Assembly (NCBI GenBank): GCA_040080215.1
Contig: JBEBIT010000010.1
Coordinates: 1 to 64,000 of the forward strand
Length of the DNA stretch: 64,000 bases
From: CAIUGU01 sp040080215
Lineage (GTDB): Bacteria > Pseudomonadota > Gammaproteobacteria > Steroidobacterales > Steroidobacteraceae
Direction: 5' to 3'
Both the position numbers and the translations under genes were made by a program. Positions within the stretch are counted from its first letter, which is position 1. Each line of letters begins with the position of its first letter. This document shows, in pieces, positions 44,143-52,182 of this stretch. The notes beneath the pieces were generated by a model. The model made no database searches, was not told where the DNA came from, and worked only from the letters and a program-made list of their open reading frames with translations.

Positions 44143-45183
44143 CTACTTCTTCGCCTTGGATACGTCCTGATACACGGCCTCGACGAACTGTGCGGTCGTC
44201 CAGAAGCCGGAGTCGGCACCGAAACGCGGGTCGTAGTCGAGCGTCGGCTTTGCCGCCCTGACCTGCTCCAGCGTCATGCCCTTCGCCACCAGGTCCCTGA
44301 TGCGGTCGCGGATGATGACGAGCATGTCGCGGTACTCGAGTACCTCGTGCTTGTCCGTGATGCGGCCGTGGCCCGGGATGATCATCGTGCCGCCCTCGTC
44401 CTGCCACTTCGTGACGGCAAGGTCCAGGATCGAATTGAGGCCGGCGATGATGCCGTCGACGTTGCCGCCGCGCGAGTGGTCGATGAAGGGGTACCCGGTC
44501 GTCGTGAAGATATCGCCGGTCGCGATGACGTCCGAGCCGCGGAAGTACACGTAGCTGTCGCCATCGGTGTGGGCGCTCGGCACATGGAACAGCCGCACGT
44601 CCTCGTTGTTGAAGTAGACGTCGAAGAACGGCTGGAAATAGGTGTCCGTCGGCCAGGCTGCCGAAGGCATCGCGGGCGTCGTGCCGTGCGCGGTGCTCAG
44701 GTAATTGAGCACGTTTTCATGGGCGATGATCTTCGCGCCCTGGATAGCCTGGTTGCCAAGCAGGCCGACGACATTCGCGCCGCCGAGCGACGCGCCCTGG
44801 CTCGCGATGGCCTGGTTGCCGCCCACGTGGTCGGGATGTGAATGCGTATTCACGACATAGCGGATCGGCTTGTCGGTCAGCGTGCGGATCGCGGCGACGA
44901 TCTTGTCCGCCATCGGTGCAAACTGCGTGTCGACCACCAGCACGCCGTCGTCGCCGATCTGCACGGTCGTGTTGCCGCCTGCGCCGTTCAGCAGGTAGAC
45001 CTTGCCCTGCACGTGCACGATGCGGATCTGCACGTTGTCGAAGTTGGGCTGCTGTGGAGCCGCGGCTGCGGCCGGGGCGCGGGCATTGCGGGCAGGCTGG
45101 GCGGCATGGGCCACGAACGCGGCGCCCATCAGCACCGAGCCCAACGACGCAATGCCCAACCACGCAAACTTTCGCTTGTTCAT
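44143..45183 (-). CDS. Secreted MBL-fold hydrolase with intact zinc site (MBL4)
   Basis: A 346-residue exported protein. The zinc motif is complete: HSHPDH at 114-119, histidine in SAHTDGD and PGHGR. IAHENV is kept. N-terminal leader then an Ala/Pro-rich linker, as in MBL2 and MBL3. Best relative in the window is MBL3; both carry VLxVDTQFAP after the first strand. Start ATG 45183 after CAAGGTCG. It heads the MBL4-A4 unit. It is expected to be an active periplasmic hydrolase of unknown substrate; the pairing with A4 repeats the arrangement at 6-20 kb. Confidence 0.88.
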   Translation of the reverse strand: MNKRKFAWLGIASLGSVLMGAAFVAHAAQPARNARAPAAAAAPQQPNFDNVQIRIVHVQGKVYLLNGAGGNTTVQIGDDGVLVVDTQFAPMADKIVAAIRTLTDKPIRYVVNTHSHPDHVGGNQAIASQGASLGGANVVGLLGNQAIQGAKIIAHENVLNYLSTAHGTTPAMPSAAWPTDTYFQPFFDVYFNNEDVRLFHVPSAHTDGDSYVYFRGSDVIATGDIFTTTGYPFIDHSRGGNVDGIIAGLNSILDLAVTKWQDEGGTMIIPGHGRITDKHEVLEYRDMLVIIRDRIRDLVAKGMTLEQVRAAKPTLDYDPRFGADSGFWTTAQFVEAVYQDVSKAKK

Positions 45184-45405
45184 CGACCTTGAACTCCTTC
45201 ACCTTGCCCGCAGCAGTAGCAGCGGACGGCACTCGCGCCCGAAAGAGCCCGAGGGCCCGCTGCCCGCGTTGAGAATCCCCCGAACGCCCGCCCCTGGCGC
45301 GAGCCGGCACGGGGGTCGATGCGGGTCGCATGACCCCGTGCCTTGAACCTTCTTCGTATCGGGCCCTCTATCGGGCCCCCACCCATCGAGACCGGCCCCA
45401 AGCGC

Positions 45406-46383
45406 TTACCGCGCAGCGGCAATGACGCTTCCTGTCTCGTACTCGATCGGCTCGAGCTTCGCCATCAGTTCTTCGCGACGGTCCTCGAGCCACGGCGGCA
45501 GCATGAAGCGGTCGCCGAACTCTTCCCGCTTCTCGTCGATCTCGAACGACTCCGGAATCGAATAGGCCGCTTCGAACAATGCACCGCCCGGTGTACGGAA
45601 GTAAACCGAGTGGAAGTAGTTGCGGTCCTTGACGTCGGAAACGTCGGTGTAGCCGATGCCTTCGACGAAGTCCTTGAACTGCTTCTGCTGGTCGGCGTTG
45701 TCGACCTTGAATGCGCAGTGGTGCGGCGTGCCGGCTCCGAACGTCCACGTGCCTTGCGCGAGGTCGGGTTCGCGGACGAAGTCCACGATGCAGCCCGCAC
45801 CGCCGACGCCCATCTCGAAGCGCGTGTAGGCGCCGTCGGTCTTGGTCTTGCGGGCACCGAACGCGACCTGCATGAACTCGGACTGCGGATCCATGTCCTT
45901 CAGCGACACGGTGATGCCGCGCAAGCCCTTGATGGCAACTTCCGCCGGCGTCTCGCGCGTCGTCCACGGCTTGCGGGTGTCCTTGTCGTCCCCGACGATT
46001 TCGTACTCGATGCCGCACGGATGCTCGAAGTGCAGGCCCTTTTCGCCGAAGCGCTCGAACGGCTTGAAGGCATAGCCCTTGGCCTTGAGCCGCTTGGCCC
46101 AGAAGTCGAGCGAACCGGACGGCGCGGACAGGTTGACGATCTTGATCTGGCCTGAGCCCTTGCGACCGATTACGCCGGCCTGCTCGAACGGGAAGCAGGT
46201 GATCAGCGTGCTGGGGTCGCCGTTCTCGTTACCGTAGTAGAAGTGGTAGATGGGCACGGTGCCGTCGAACAGCACGGTCTTCTTGACGCTGCGCAGGCCC
46301 AGCAAGCCGACGTGGAAATCGTAGTCTTCCTGGGCCTTGCCGACGCACAGCGTCAGGTGGTGGTGGCTTTGAATCAGGTTCAT
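45406..46383 (-). CDS. PcpA/LinE/MhqA-type hydroquinone 1,2-dioxygenase (VOC family)
   Basis: A 325-residue extradiol-type dioxygenase of the vicinal oxygen chelate family. The iron ligands of PcpA (His11, His227, Glu276) correspond to His9, His222 and Glu271 with the spacing between the last two preserved; the contexts HHHLTLC, TPHHCAF and TPGGALFEA all match. Such enzymes open (substituted) hydroquinones; PcpA and LinE act on chlorinated ones and MhqA on methylhydroquinone. It is divergent from a LysR gene with LysR operator site 3 between, and has GGAGAG before its ATG. It is unrelated in fold arrangement to HapCD at 22.9-24.5 kb, so the cell has two ways to cleave hydroquinones. Confidence 0.9.
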   Translation of the reverse strand: MNLIQSHHHLTLCVGKAQEDYDFHVGLLGLRSVKKTVLFDGTVPIYHFYYGNENGDPSTLITCFPFEQAGVIGRKGSGQIKIVNLSAPSGSLDFWAKRLKAKGYAFKPFERFGEKGLHFEHPCGIEYEIVGDDKDTRKPWTTRETPAEVAIKGLRGITVSLKDMDPQSEFMQVAFGARKTKTDGAYTRFEMGVGGAGCIVDFVREPDLAQGTWTFGAGTPHHCAFKVDNADQQKQFKDFVEGIGYTDVSDVKDRNYFHSVYFRTPGGALFEAAYSIPESFEIDEKREEFGDRFMLPPWLEDRREELMAKLEPIEYETGSVIAAAR

Positions 46384-46477
46384 GGCGTAGCTCTCCAGTA
46401 CTCGGGGTCAAGCAGGCAGGCATGTTACTTGACTATGCGACAGCTCAACAATCAGCATGGCGGCCGACTGCGCAGCA

Positions 46478-46543
46478 CTATAGAGAACCTGCCTCGCCAC
46501 GCAGAACCGATATTTTCTGGGCTTGAGGATGACGAGAGATCAT
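46478..46543 (-). promoter_or_regulatory. LysR-type operator and promoter, site 3 (dioxygenase/lysR)
   Basis: CTATAG at 46478-46483, ATATTTTCTG at 46510-46519, ATGA-N7-TCAT at 46529-46543. The start codon of the LysR gene (46542) lies inside the last half-site, so binding should repress the regulator while activating the dioxygenase promoter. Confidence 0.85.
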
Positions 46544-47459
46544 GAGCCGCGACCTGCCCTCCCTGAATGCCATCCGGATGTTCGAGGCAGCAGCGCAGCA
46601 CCTGAACTTCACCCGCGCCGCGGAAGCCTTGCATATCACGCAGGGCGCCGTCAGCAGGCAGATCAAGCTGCTTGAGGAGCAGCTCGGCCAGCAGCTGTTC
46701 GTCCGCGACGGCCCCCGGCTTACCCTGACCGACACCGGCCAGGAGTACAGCCGTATCTGCCAGCAGGCACTCGAAATCGTCCGGCAAGGTACCGCCCGGC
46801 TGCGGCAGCACGACAAGCAGGCCCGGATCCGCATCAGCGTCCTGCCGTCTTTTGCAGCGCGGTGGCTGGTGCACCGGCTGGTCGATTTCCACCACAAACA
46901 CCCGGACACCACCGTCTGGCTGTCGAGTTCGTACGACCTGATCGACTTCAACCGCTCGGACGAGGTCGATGTCGGCATCCGGCTCGGCAAGGGCGGCTGG
47001 CCGGGCGTTCACTCGGAACCCCTCGCGCGCGAACACATGAGCCTCGTCTGTTCGCCGGCGCTGGCCTCGGATCTGCGGGAACCCGCTGACCTGCTGCGCC
47101 ACAAGATCCTGTCGGCAGGCCCGCCGCACGACGAATGGAGCCGCTGGTTCGAGACGGCCGGCATGAAGCCCATCTCCCTGACGCCCACGCTGAGCCGGGA
47201 CTACTCGGTGCTGCTGGAAGCGGCCGCCCAGGGAACGGGGGTCGCGCTGGCCAGGGACTTGCTGGTGGCAGACGACCTCGACCGGGGCCGTCTGGTGCGG
47301 CCCTTCGACTTGAGCTTCGAGTCCAACGTCCAGTACCACTTCGTGGCACCCCGGGAGCGGATGGCGCAGCCACCTGTGCTTGAGCTGCTGCAATGGTTAA
47401 AATCCGAAGGCGAGGCGACGGTCGAGGCCGCGAGGCCTCTCGACAGCCGTGCAAGCTAG
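46542..47459 (+). CDS. LysR-family regulator (GcvA-like) of the hydroquinone regulon
   Basis: A 305-residue LysR regulator. The winged helix-turn-helix is at residues 5-65 (LNFTRAAEALHITQGAVSRQ as recognition part), followed by the linker helix and a substrate-binding domain with SLVCSPALAS and GTGVALARDLL. Divergent from the PcpA-type dioxygenase gene. Its own ATG overlaps the operator at 46529-46543. The effector is probably a hydroquinone or its ring-cleavage product (inference from neighbours). Two more operators of the same form lie 4.2 and 10.2 kb away. Confidence 0.92.
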   Translation: MSRDLPSLNAIRMFEAAAQHLNFTRAAEALHITQGAVSRQIKLLEEQLGQQLFVRDGPRLTLTDTGQEYSRICQQALEIVRQGTARLRQHDKQARIRISVLPSFAARWLVHRLVDFHHKHPDTTVWLSSSYDLIDFNRSDEVDVGIRLGKGGWPGVHSEPLAREHMSLVCSPALASDLREPADLLRHKILSAGPPHDEWSRWFETAGMKPISLTPTLSRDYSVLLEAAAQGTGVALARDLLVADDLDRGRLVRPFDLSFESNVQYHFVAPRERMAQPPVLELLQWLKSEGEATVEAARPLDSRAS

Positions 47460-47519
47460 GCGTATTTAGTCGTTCAAGGTTTGGTTCCTTATTCAAGGTC
47501 AATTTTTCGGGGGATTTGC

Positions 47520-48041
47520 ATGTTCAAGAAAATGCTGCAGCGCACCGGGGTCTCGTCCATCGTGACGCTCGGGGCCATCGTGCTCGTGGCTGGCTTCGCC
47601 GCCCCCACCCAGGCTGCCGAGCAGTCTGTGGATGACATGTTCGTCGCCGCCACCAAGGCCCTGAACTCCGGCCAGAACAAGGAAGCCATCCGGATCCTCA
47701 CCCGCGCCGCACAGGCCGCACCGAACGATCCCGAAGTGCTCATCATGCGGGCCCGCGCCTATACGTCGGACGGCGACCACACGCGCGCCCTCGCCGATGC
47801 CACCAAGGCGATCGAAATGAAGCCGACGGATCCCGAAATGTACCTGGCGCGGATCCGCGTGCTGCGGGCGGACGACAAGTTCGAAAAAGCGCTCGAGGAC
47901 GCACAGAAGGCCGTCGAACTGGCGCCGACCAACTCCGACGTATTCCTGGCCCGGGCCGACGTCTACCACGACATGGGCAACGACGCCGCTGCCAAGGCCG
48001 ATGAAGCCAAGGCCGACGCACTCGACAAAGCTGCGCGCTGA
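47520..48041 (+). CDS. Exported TPR-repeat protein
   Basis: A 173-residue protein with a signal peptide (cleavage near TQAAEQ) and about four tetratricopeptide repeats (residues 35-165): repeated A..L...P.....R...Y patterns such as ALNSGQNKEAIRILTRAAQA and ALADATKAIEMKPTDPEMYL. TPR domains bind proteins; a periplasmic scaffold role is likely. Start ATG 47520 chosen because the signal peptide begins there; an upstream in-frame ATG would spoil it. It is closed by a terminator at 48061-48096 and shows no link with its neighbours. Confidence 0.85.
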   Translation: MFKKMLQRTGVSSIVTLGAIVLVAGFAAPTQAAEQSVDDMFVAATKALNSGQNKEAIRILTRAAQAAPNDPEVLIMRARAYTSDGDHTRALADATKAIEMKPTDPEMYLARIRVLRADDKFEKALEDAQKAVELAPTNSDVFLARADVYHDMGNDAAAKADEAKADALDKAAR

Positions 48042-48060
48042 CGCGGGCTGGCGATGACCC

Positions 48061-48096
48061 AAGGGCCCGTGGCACCCCAGCCACGGGCCCTTTTCA
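48061..48096 (+). terminator. Rho-independent terminator after the TPR gene
   Basis: A 12 bp stem (48061-48072 with 48081-48092), 8-base loop, then TTTTCATTTC. Confidence 0.92.
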
Positions 48097-48115
48097 TTTC
48101 AAGCATCCCTTCCCC

Positions 48116-49009
48116 ATGCGTCCCCTGACCCGCGCCCGCTGGCAGATCCACTTCTGCGTCGTCCTCTGGGGCTTTACCGCGATTCTCGGCAAGCTGATCA
48201 CGCTCGACGCGCCAGCGCTCGTGGTGTGGCGCATGGCGATCGTCGCGGGCGCGCTGTTGCTGGCGCCCCGCGTCTGGAAGGCGCTCGCACGCCTGAGCCC
48301 GAAGCTGATCGCCATCTATGCGGGCATCGGTATCGTGGTCGCCCTGCACTGGGTGACGTTCTACGGCGCCATCAAGCTGGCGAACGCATCGGTGGCAGCT
48401 TCCTGCCTCGCCCTGGCCCCGGTGTTTCTCGCGATCATCGAGCCGTGGATCGCGAAGCGTCAGCACCGTCCCGCGGAACTCTGGCTGGGCGTCCTCGTGG
48501 TGCCCGGCGTCGTGCTGGTGGTCGGTGGCACGCCTGACAACATGAATGGCGGCATCGCCGTCGGCGTGTTGTCGGCCTTCTTCGTGGCGATCTTCAGCGC
48601 CCTCAACAAGCGCTTCATCCATCAAGCGGATGCACTGACCGTCACGTGGATCGAGATGGCGGCGGGTGCGCTGTGCCTGAGCGCAGTGCTGCCCCTGTTC
48701 GGCACGCCGGCCCCTTTCGCGATCCCGAGTGCGAGCGACGCGTTCTACTTGCTGCTGCTCGCCTTCGCCTGCACGCTGTTGCCGTTCGTCATGGCACTCG
48801 GCGCGCTCAGGCACTTGAGCGCCTTCGAGACGCAGCTCGCCGTGAACCTCGAACCTGTGTACACGATTCTGCTGGCGATGCTGCTGTTCGGCGAGCAGCA
48901 TGAACTGGAGCGTGGCTTCTACGCGGGTGTCGTCATCATCCTTGCCGTCGTGCTGCTGCCGACCCTGAAAGGCGCCGCCCACGCAGAGGCCCCTCGTGGT
49001 GCCGATTGA
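48116..49009 (+). CDS. DMT-superfamily transporter (EamA domains)
   Basis: A 297-residue inner-membrane permease with ten predicted helices in two EamA repeats. Visible marks: WGFTAILGKLITL near the start, GLH-type WVTFYGAIKLANASVAAS in repeat 1 and NLEPVYTILLAMLLFGEQ, the standard EamA repeat 2 sequence. Members export amino acids or metabolites; the substrate is unknown. It stands alone between a terminator and the beta-barrel gene. Confidence 0.9.
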   Translation: MRPLTRARWQIHFCVVLWGFTAILGKLITLDAPALVVWRMAIVAGALLLAPRVWKALARLSPKLIAIYAGIGIVVALHWVTFYGAIKLANASVAASCLALAPVFLAIIEPWIAKRQHRPAELWLGVLVVPGVVLVVGGTPDNMNGGIAVGVLSAFFVAIFSALNKRFIHQADALTVTWIEMAAGALCLSAVLPLFGTPAPFAIPSASDAFYLLLLAFACTLLPFVMALGALRHLSAFETQLAVNLEPVYTILLAMLLFGEQHELERGFYAGVVIILAVVLLPTLKGAAHAEAPRGAD

Positions 49010-49070
49010 TCGGGCTCCACCGACCGTCCAATGAACAGTGCTGCATCCCGCTTCCCCGAGGAGGAATCCC

Positions 49071-50039
49071 TTGCGCTTCCCTGATCGAACGTCGATGAAC
49101 CGGGCCCGCTTCGCGCTACCCGCTTTCGTGGCGGCGATGCTCGTGCTGGTGAACCCTGCGCAGGCGGCCACGGAAGACCTGGATTTCATCACCGAGCACC
49201 TCGCGGAAGTGGCGATGAACAGTGGCCTGGCGTCGCTGCCGCTCTGGCAACGGGACTGGCGGGACAAGCGCGCGTGGCGAGGCTACTTGACCGGCGGCTA
49301 CAACGCGATTTCCGCGCAGGCGATCGACGTCAAAGGACATCTCGTGGGAGGTGCCGTCGAGCACACGCTGTCCGCGAACTGGTCGGTGCGCGGCTTGCTG
49401 TTCGAGGAGCGTGCCGTGCTGACCGGCACCCCCGGTGTGCGGGCGCTGCACCCCATCTTCCTGAACCCCTTGCCGGCCGGGCTGCCTGCGCCGGCCTCCT
49501 TCGGCAGCCTCGATGGACGGATCGGTCAAGTCGGCGCAGGCGTGACAGCGACGTGGCGCAATCACTCAGGGTGGATGGATGGCAGCGAATGGATGGGCGG
49601 GCTGCTGTGGCAACGACTGTCCATCAACGATTCCACCACGACGTACAGCGTGCTGGAGGGACCCGCAGCGGGCACGGGCGGCACCATCGGCTATGACAGC
49701 CGCTTCACCTTCTACACGCTGGTCGGTGGCATGCAGTGGCATCGACGCTATGCCGACTGGCTGTTCTCCCCGCACTGGCACGTGACGTTGCCACTGCCGC
49801 GCGGTGCCGTCGCGGGCCGCTTCACGGCACCCGGTGTCGACATTACCGGCGACAGCGCGCTCGCCAGGAACGGCCATCACCTCGGCGACGGCTACCTGTC
49901 GCTGGGCCTGTCCATCACCTGGCTGCCCGCCCACCTCACCGTCGACCTCGGCACGACCTTGAGTCAGTACTTGCTCGAGCCCGTAGTGGACAAGGGCATC
50001 GACCGCGATCTCGTGCTCGCCATCGAGTGGAGCTTCTAG
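49071..50039 (+). CDS. Putative outer-membrane beta-barrel protein
   Basis: A 322-residue protein, family not recognised. The start chosen is TTG 49071, 5 bases after a perfect GAGGAGGA ribosome site; the signal peptide then reads MNRARFALPAFVAAMLVLVN and ends at AQAA. ATG 49095 is the alternative. The mature part shows alternating polar and hydrophobic strands separated by Gly/Asn turns and ends in WSF, as expected for outer-membrane barrels. An acidic segment (EDLDFITEHLAEVAMN) opens the mature chain. It converges with the AEC transporter gene, whose stop codon is 1 base away. Confidence 0.75.
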   Translation: MRFPDRTSMNRARFALPAFVAAMLVLVNPAQAATEDLDFITEHLAEVAMNSGLASLPLWQRDWRDKRAWRGYLTGGYNAISAQAIDVKGHLVGGAVEHTLSANWSVRGLLFEERAVLTGTPGVRALHPIFLNPLPAGLPAPASFGSLDGRIGQVGAGVTATWRNHSGWMDGSEWMGGLLWQRLSINDSTTTYSVLEGPAAGTGGTIGYDSRFTFYTLVGGMQWHRRYADWLFSPHWHVTLPLPRGAVAGRFTAPGVDITGDSALARNGHHLGDGYLSLGLSITWLPAHLTVDLGTTLSQYLLEPVVDKGIDRDLVLAIEWSF

Positions 50040-50040
50040 C

Positions 50041-50991
50041 CTACGGAGCGTAGAAATACGCGAGCGCCGTGAGAAACACCGGCGTCGTGATCGCCGCGAA
50101 CACGGTCGACAATACGAGCGCACTGGCGACCGCACCTTGCATGGTTTTGAACTGCATGGACATCAGGTAGACGTTCGCACCCACCGCGCATGACGCCAGC
50201 AGCACGATGGACTTCGTTTCCATCGGCGGCAACCCAAGCGCGATGGCGAGCATCCACACCACGGCCGGTTGCAGCAGCAACTTGAGGGCCGTGATCGCGA
50301 CGCTCTGCTGCCAGTCGTCGCGAATGCTGTACTCGGCCAGTCCCATGCCCACGACGGCGAGGGACAGCGGCGATGCGATCTCGCCCAGTGCGGCGAGCGG
50401 CAGGTCCAGGAACCGGGGGAGCGCGAAACCCGCCATGCCGAACAGCGTGCCGCCGACGATGGCCGCGACGAGGGGATTGGTGACGACACCCCAGGCCGTT
50501 TTCGCAAAGCCCCTCGGTGACAACGCCCCGTGGCGCGCCCATTCGATGGACACGGACACCAGCGTCCACAGGATCAGCGCGTTGAACACCAGCACGAGCG
50601 CAATGGATGGCAATGATGCCTCGCCGAGCGTCACCCGCGCGAGCGGCAGGCCGAGCATCAGGTTGTTCGAGAACACGCCTCCCAGCCCGAAGATGGACTG
50701 GGCCACGCCGTCGAGCCGGAACCCCCGCCACGCAACGAGGCGCCCCGCGACGAACACGATGAAGCAGCTGCCGAAGAACGCGAACAGCAGCCGTGAATCG
50801 ACGGCGGGGAGCTGCGAGAAGCCCGCCATCATCCTGAACAGGTACGCGGGCAGCGCCACCGCGAAGACGAACTTCGACAGCCAGGCGGTCAGGCCACGTG
50901 GCCAACGAGGCAAGCGGGCGAGCACGTACCCTGCGAGGACGATGCCGAACAGCGGCAGTGACAGCAGGAAATACTGGACAAACAACGACAT
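50041..50991 (-). CDS. AEC-family (auxin efflux carrier-like) transporter
   Basis: A 316-residue membrane protein with about ten helices, of the bacterial AEC group that includes malonate and other carboxylate carriers. Two halves of five helices are visible, with GGVFSNNLMLGLPL in the first half and NPLVAAIVGG opening the second. C-terminal MQFKTMQGAVASALVLS is family-like. Substrate unknown. Its stop codon faces that of the beta-barrel gene with no space for a terminator. Confidence 0.88.
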   Translation of the reverse strand: MSLFVQYFLLSLPLFGIVLAGYVLARLPRWPRGLTAWLSKFVFAVALPAYLFRMMAGFSQLPAVDSRLLFAFFGSCFIVFVAGRLVAWRGFRLDGVAQSIFGLGGVFSNNLMLGLPLARVTLGEASLPSIALVLVFNALILWTLVSVSIEWARHGALSPRGFAKTAWGVVTNPLVAAIVGGTLFGMAGFALPRFLDLPLAALGEIASPLSLAVVGMGLAEYSIRDDWQQSVAITALKLLLQPAVVWMLAIALGLPPMETKSIVLLASCAVGANVYLMSMQFKTMQGAVASALVLSTVFAAITTPVFLTALAYFYAP

Positions 50992-51661
50992 GGTGCGGAT
51001 GCGCGGCTGACTTCAGGACCGCGGATTATTGCAGATGCCGAGGCCGCTCCGGGGGGCAAGTCCGGGAGGGGCCACTACCGATCGTGAGCCAATCCCCGAA
51101 TCCGGTGCAGCGCCTTCAAGAATGCGACTCGACGGGCCGAGAAAGCCTCACAGGACGCGCTAACTGCACGTCGGTGGCCGGAGCAATCCGGCAGGAACCA
51201 GGGTCATCGCGCCACAGGATCCGGGCGTTGGCCTTGCAAGGGATTCCGCCGCCCGCCATGGAGGCTCGAGGGTAGCGGGCTTGCGGACCGTGAACGTCGC
51301 ACGCAAGGGTCGATTGAACCCATGGAAGCGCGCGCGGACACGGTCCCGACACGGAGGTTTGTGTGGGTCGGCTTACGGCAGCCTCGCCAGGGATGAACCC
51401 CAAGGCTGCCAGGCCAGGCGCAGGGGCCGGGGAACCGGCTGGATCGATAAGATCGCGCCAGTGATCCGTCTCCCCGCTCGAAGGTGGCAACGGACGCCGC
51501 AAAGGGCGAGAAAGCAGGGATGCGGCTTTGCTGTCGTGGCTTCCGGGGTGCGCAATGTCGCCACCCGGGGGTCCACGACAGTGAAGGAGATCCGGCAGAC
51601 GTACCCTGCCGGCCGGCCTTCAAGCAGATCAACCGGTCAAGCGACAGGAGTGAGTGGGTCC
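50992..51661. other. Long non-coding stretch upstream of cheW
   Basis: 670 bases in which no frame looks like a protein on either strand. Several GC-rich inverted segments are present, for instance GCAAAG (51498-51503) with CTTTGC about 20 bases later, and GCCGG/CCGGC pairs near 51180. Taken with the orphan cheW downstream it could be a long structured leader or the remains of a gene. I do not recognise a riboswitch class. Confidence 0.4.
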
Positions 51662-52171
51662 ATGACGATTCCCATCCCGGCAGTCGCCCCGCCGGCAGGC
51701 GCAAAGACAGCAGCCAGCCAGCAGATCCTGACCTTCAGCCTCGGCGCGGAGACCTATGGCGTCGAGATCCTGCGCGTGCAGGAAATCCGCGGGTTCTCGA
51801 CCGTGACACGCATTCCGCAAGCGCCGCCGCATGTCCTCGGTGTACTGAACCTGCGCGGCACGATCGTGCCGATCGTCGACCTGCGTATGCGGTTCTCGCT
51901 CGCCGAAGTGGCCTTCACGGCCTTGACCGTCATCATGGTGCTGTCCGTCGAGGGCGGCTCGGGCCGTCGCAATTTCGGCCTGGTGGTGGACGGTGTTTCC
52001 GACGTGATGGACCTCGCCCCGGATGCGGTCCGGCCGACGCCGGAATTCGGCAGTCACGTCAACACGGACTTCATCCGTGGACTCGCCACGCTCGGCGATT
52101 CGATGGTGATGCTGCTCGACATCGATCGCCTGATCGGCGACGACCTGCGCGAAGTGAGCCAGGCGGCCTAG
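51662..52171 (+). CDS. CheW-like chemotaxis coupling protein
   Basis: A 169-residue CheW domain protein: QQILTFSLGAETYGVEILRV at residues 20-39, then IPQAPPHVLGVLNLRGTIVP, IVDLRMRFSL and GLVVDGVSDVM. These are the classical receptor/CheA coupling motifs. Start ATG 51662 is near CAGGAGTGAG. No CheA, receptor or flagellar gene is in the window, so its partners are elsewhere. The neighbours on both sides are transporters. Confidence 0.93.
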   Translation: MTIPIPAVAPPAGAKTAASQQILTFSLGAETYGVEILRVQEIRGFSTVTRIPQAPPHVLGVLNLRGTIVPIVDLRMRFSLAEVAFTALTVIMVLSVEGGSGRRNFGLVVDGVSDVMDLAPDAVRPTPEFGSHVNTDFIRGLATLGDSMVMLLDIDRLIGDDLREVSQAA

Positions 52172-52182
52172 GGAACCTAGCG

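Noticed and set aside
51440..51600. Cyclic-di-GMP riboswitch before cheW
   Set aside because: A GCAAAGGGC-like stretch recalls the class, but the remaining conserved positions and pairing do not fit.
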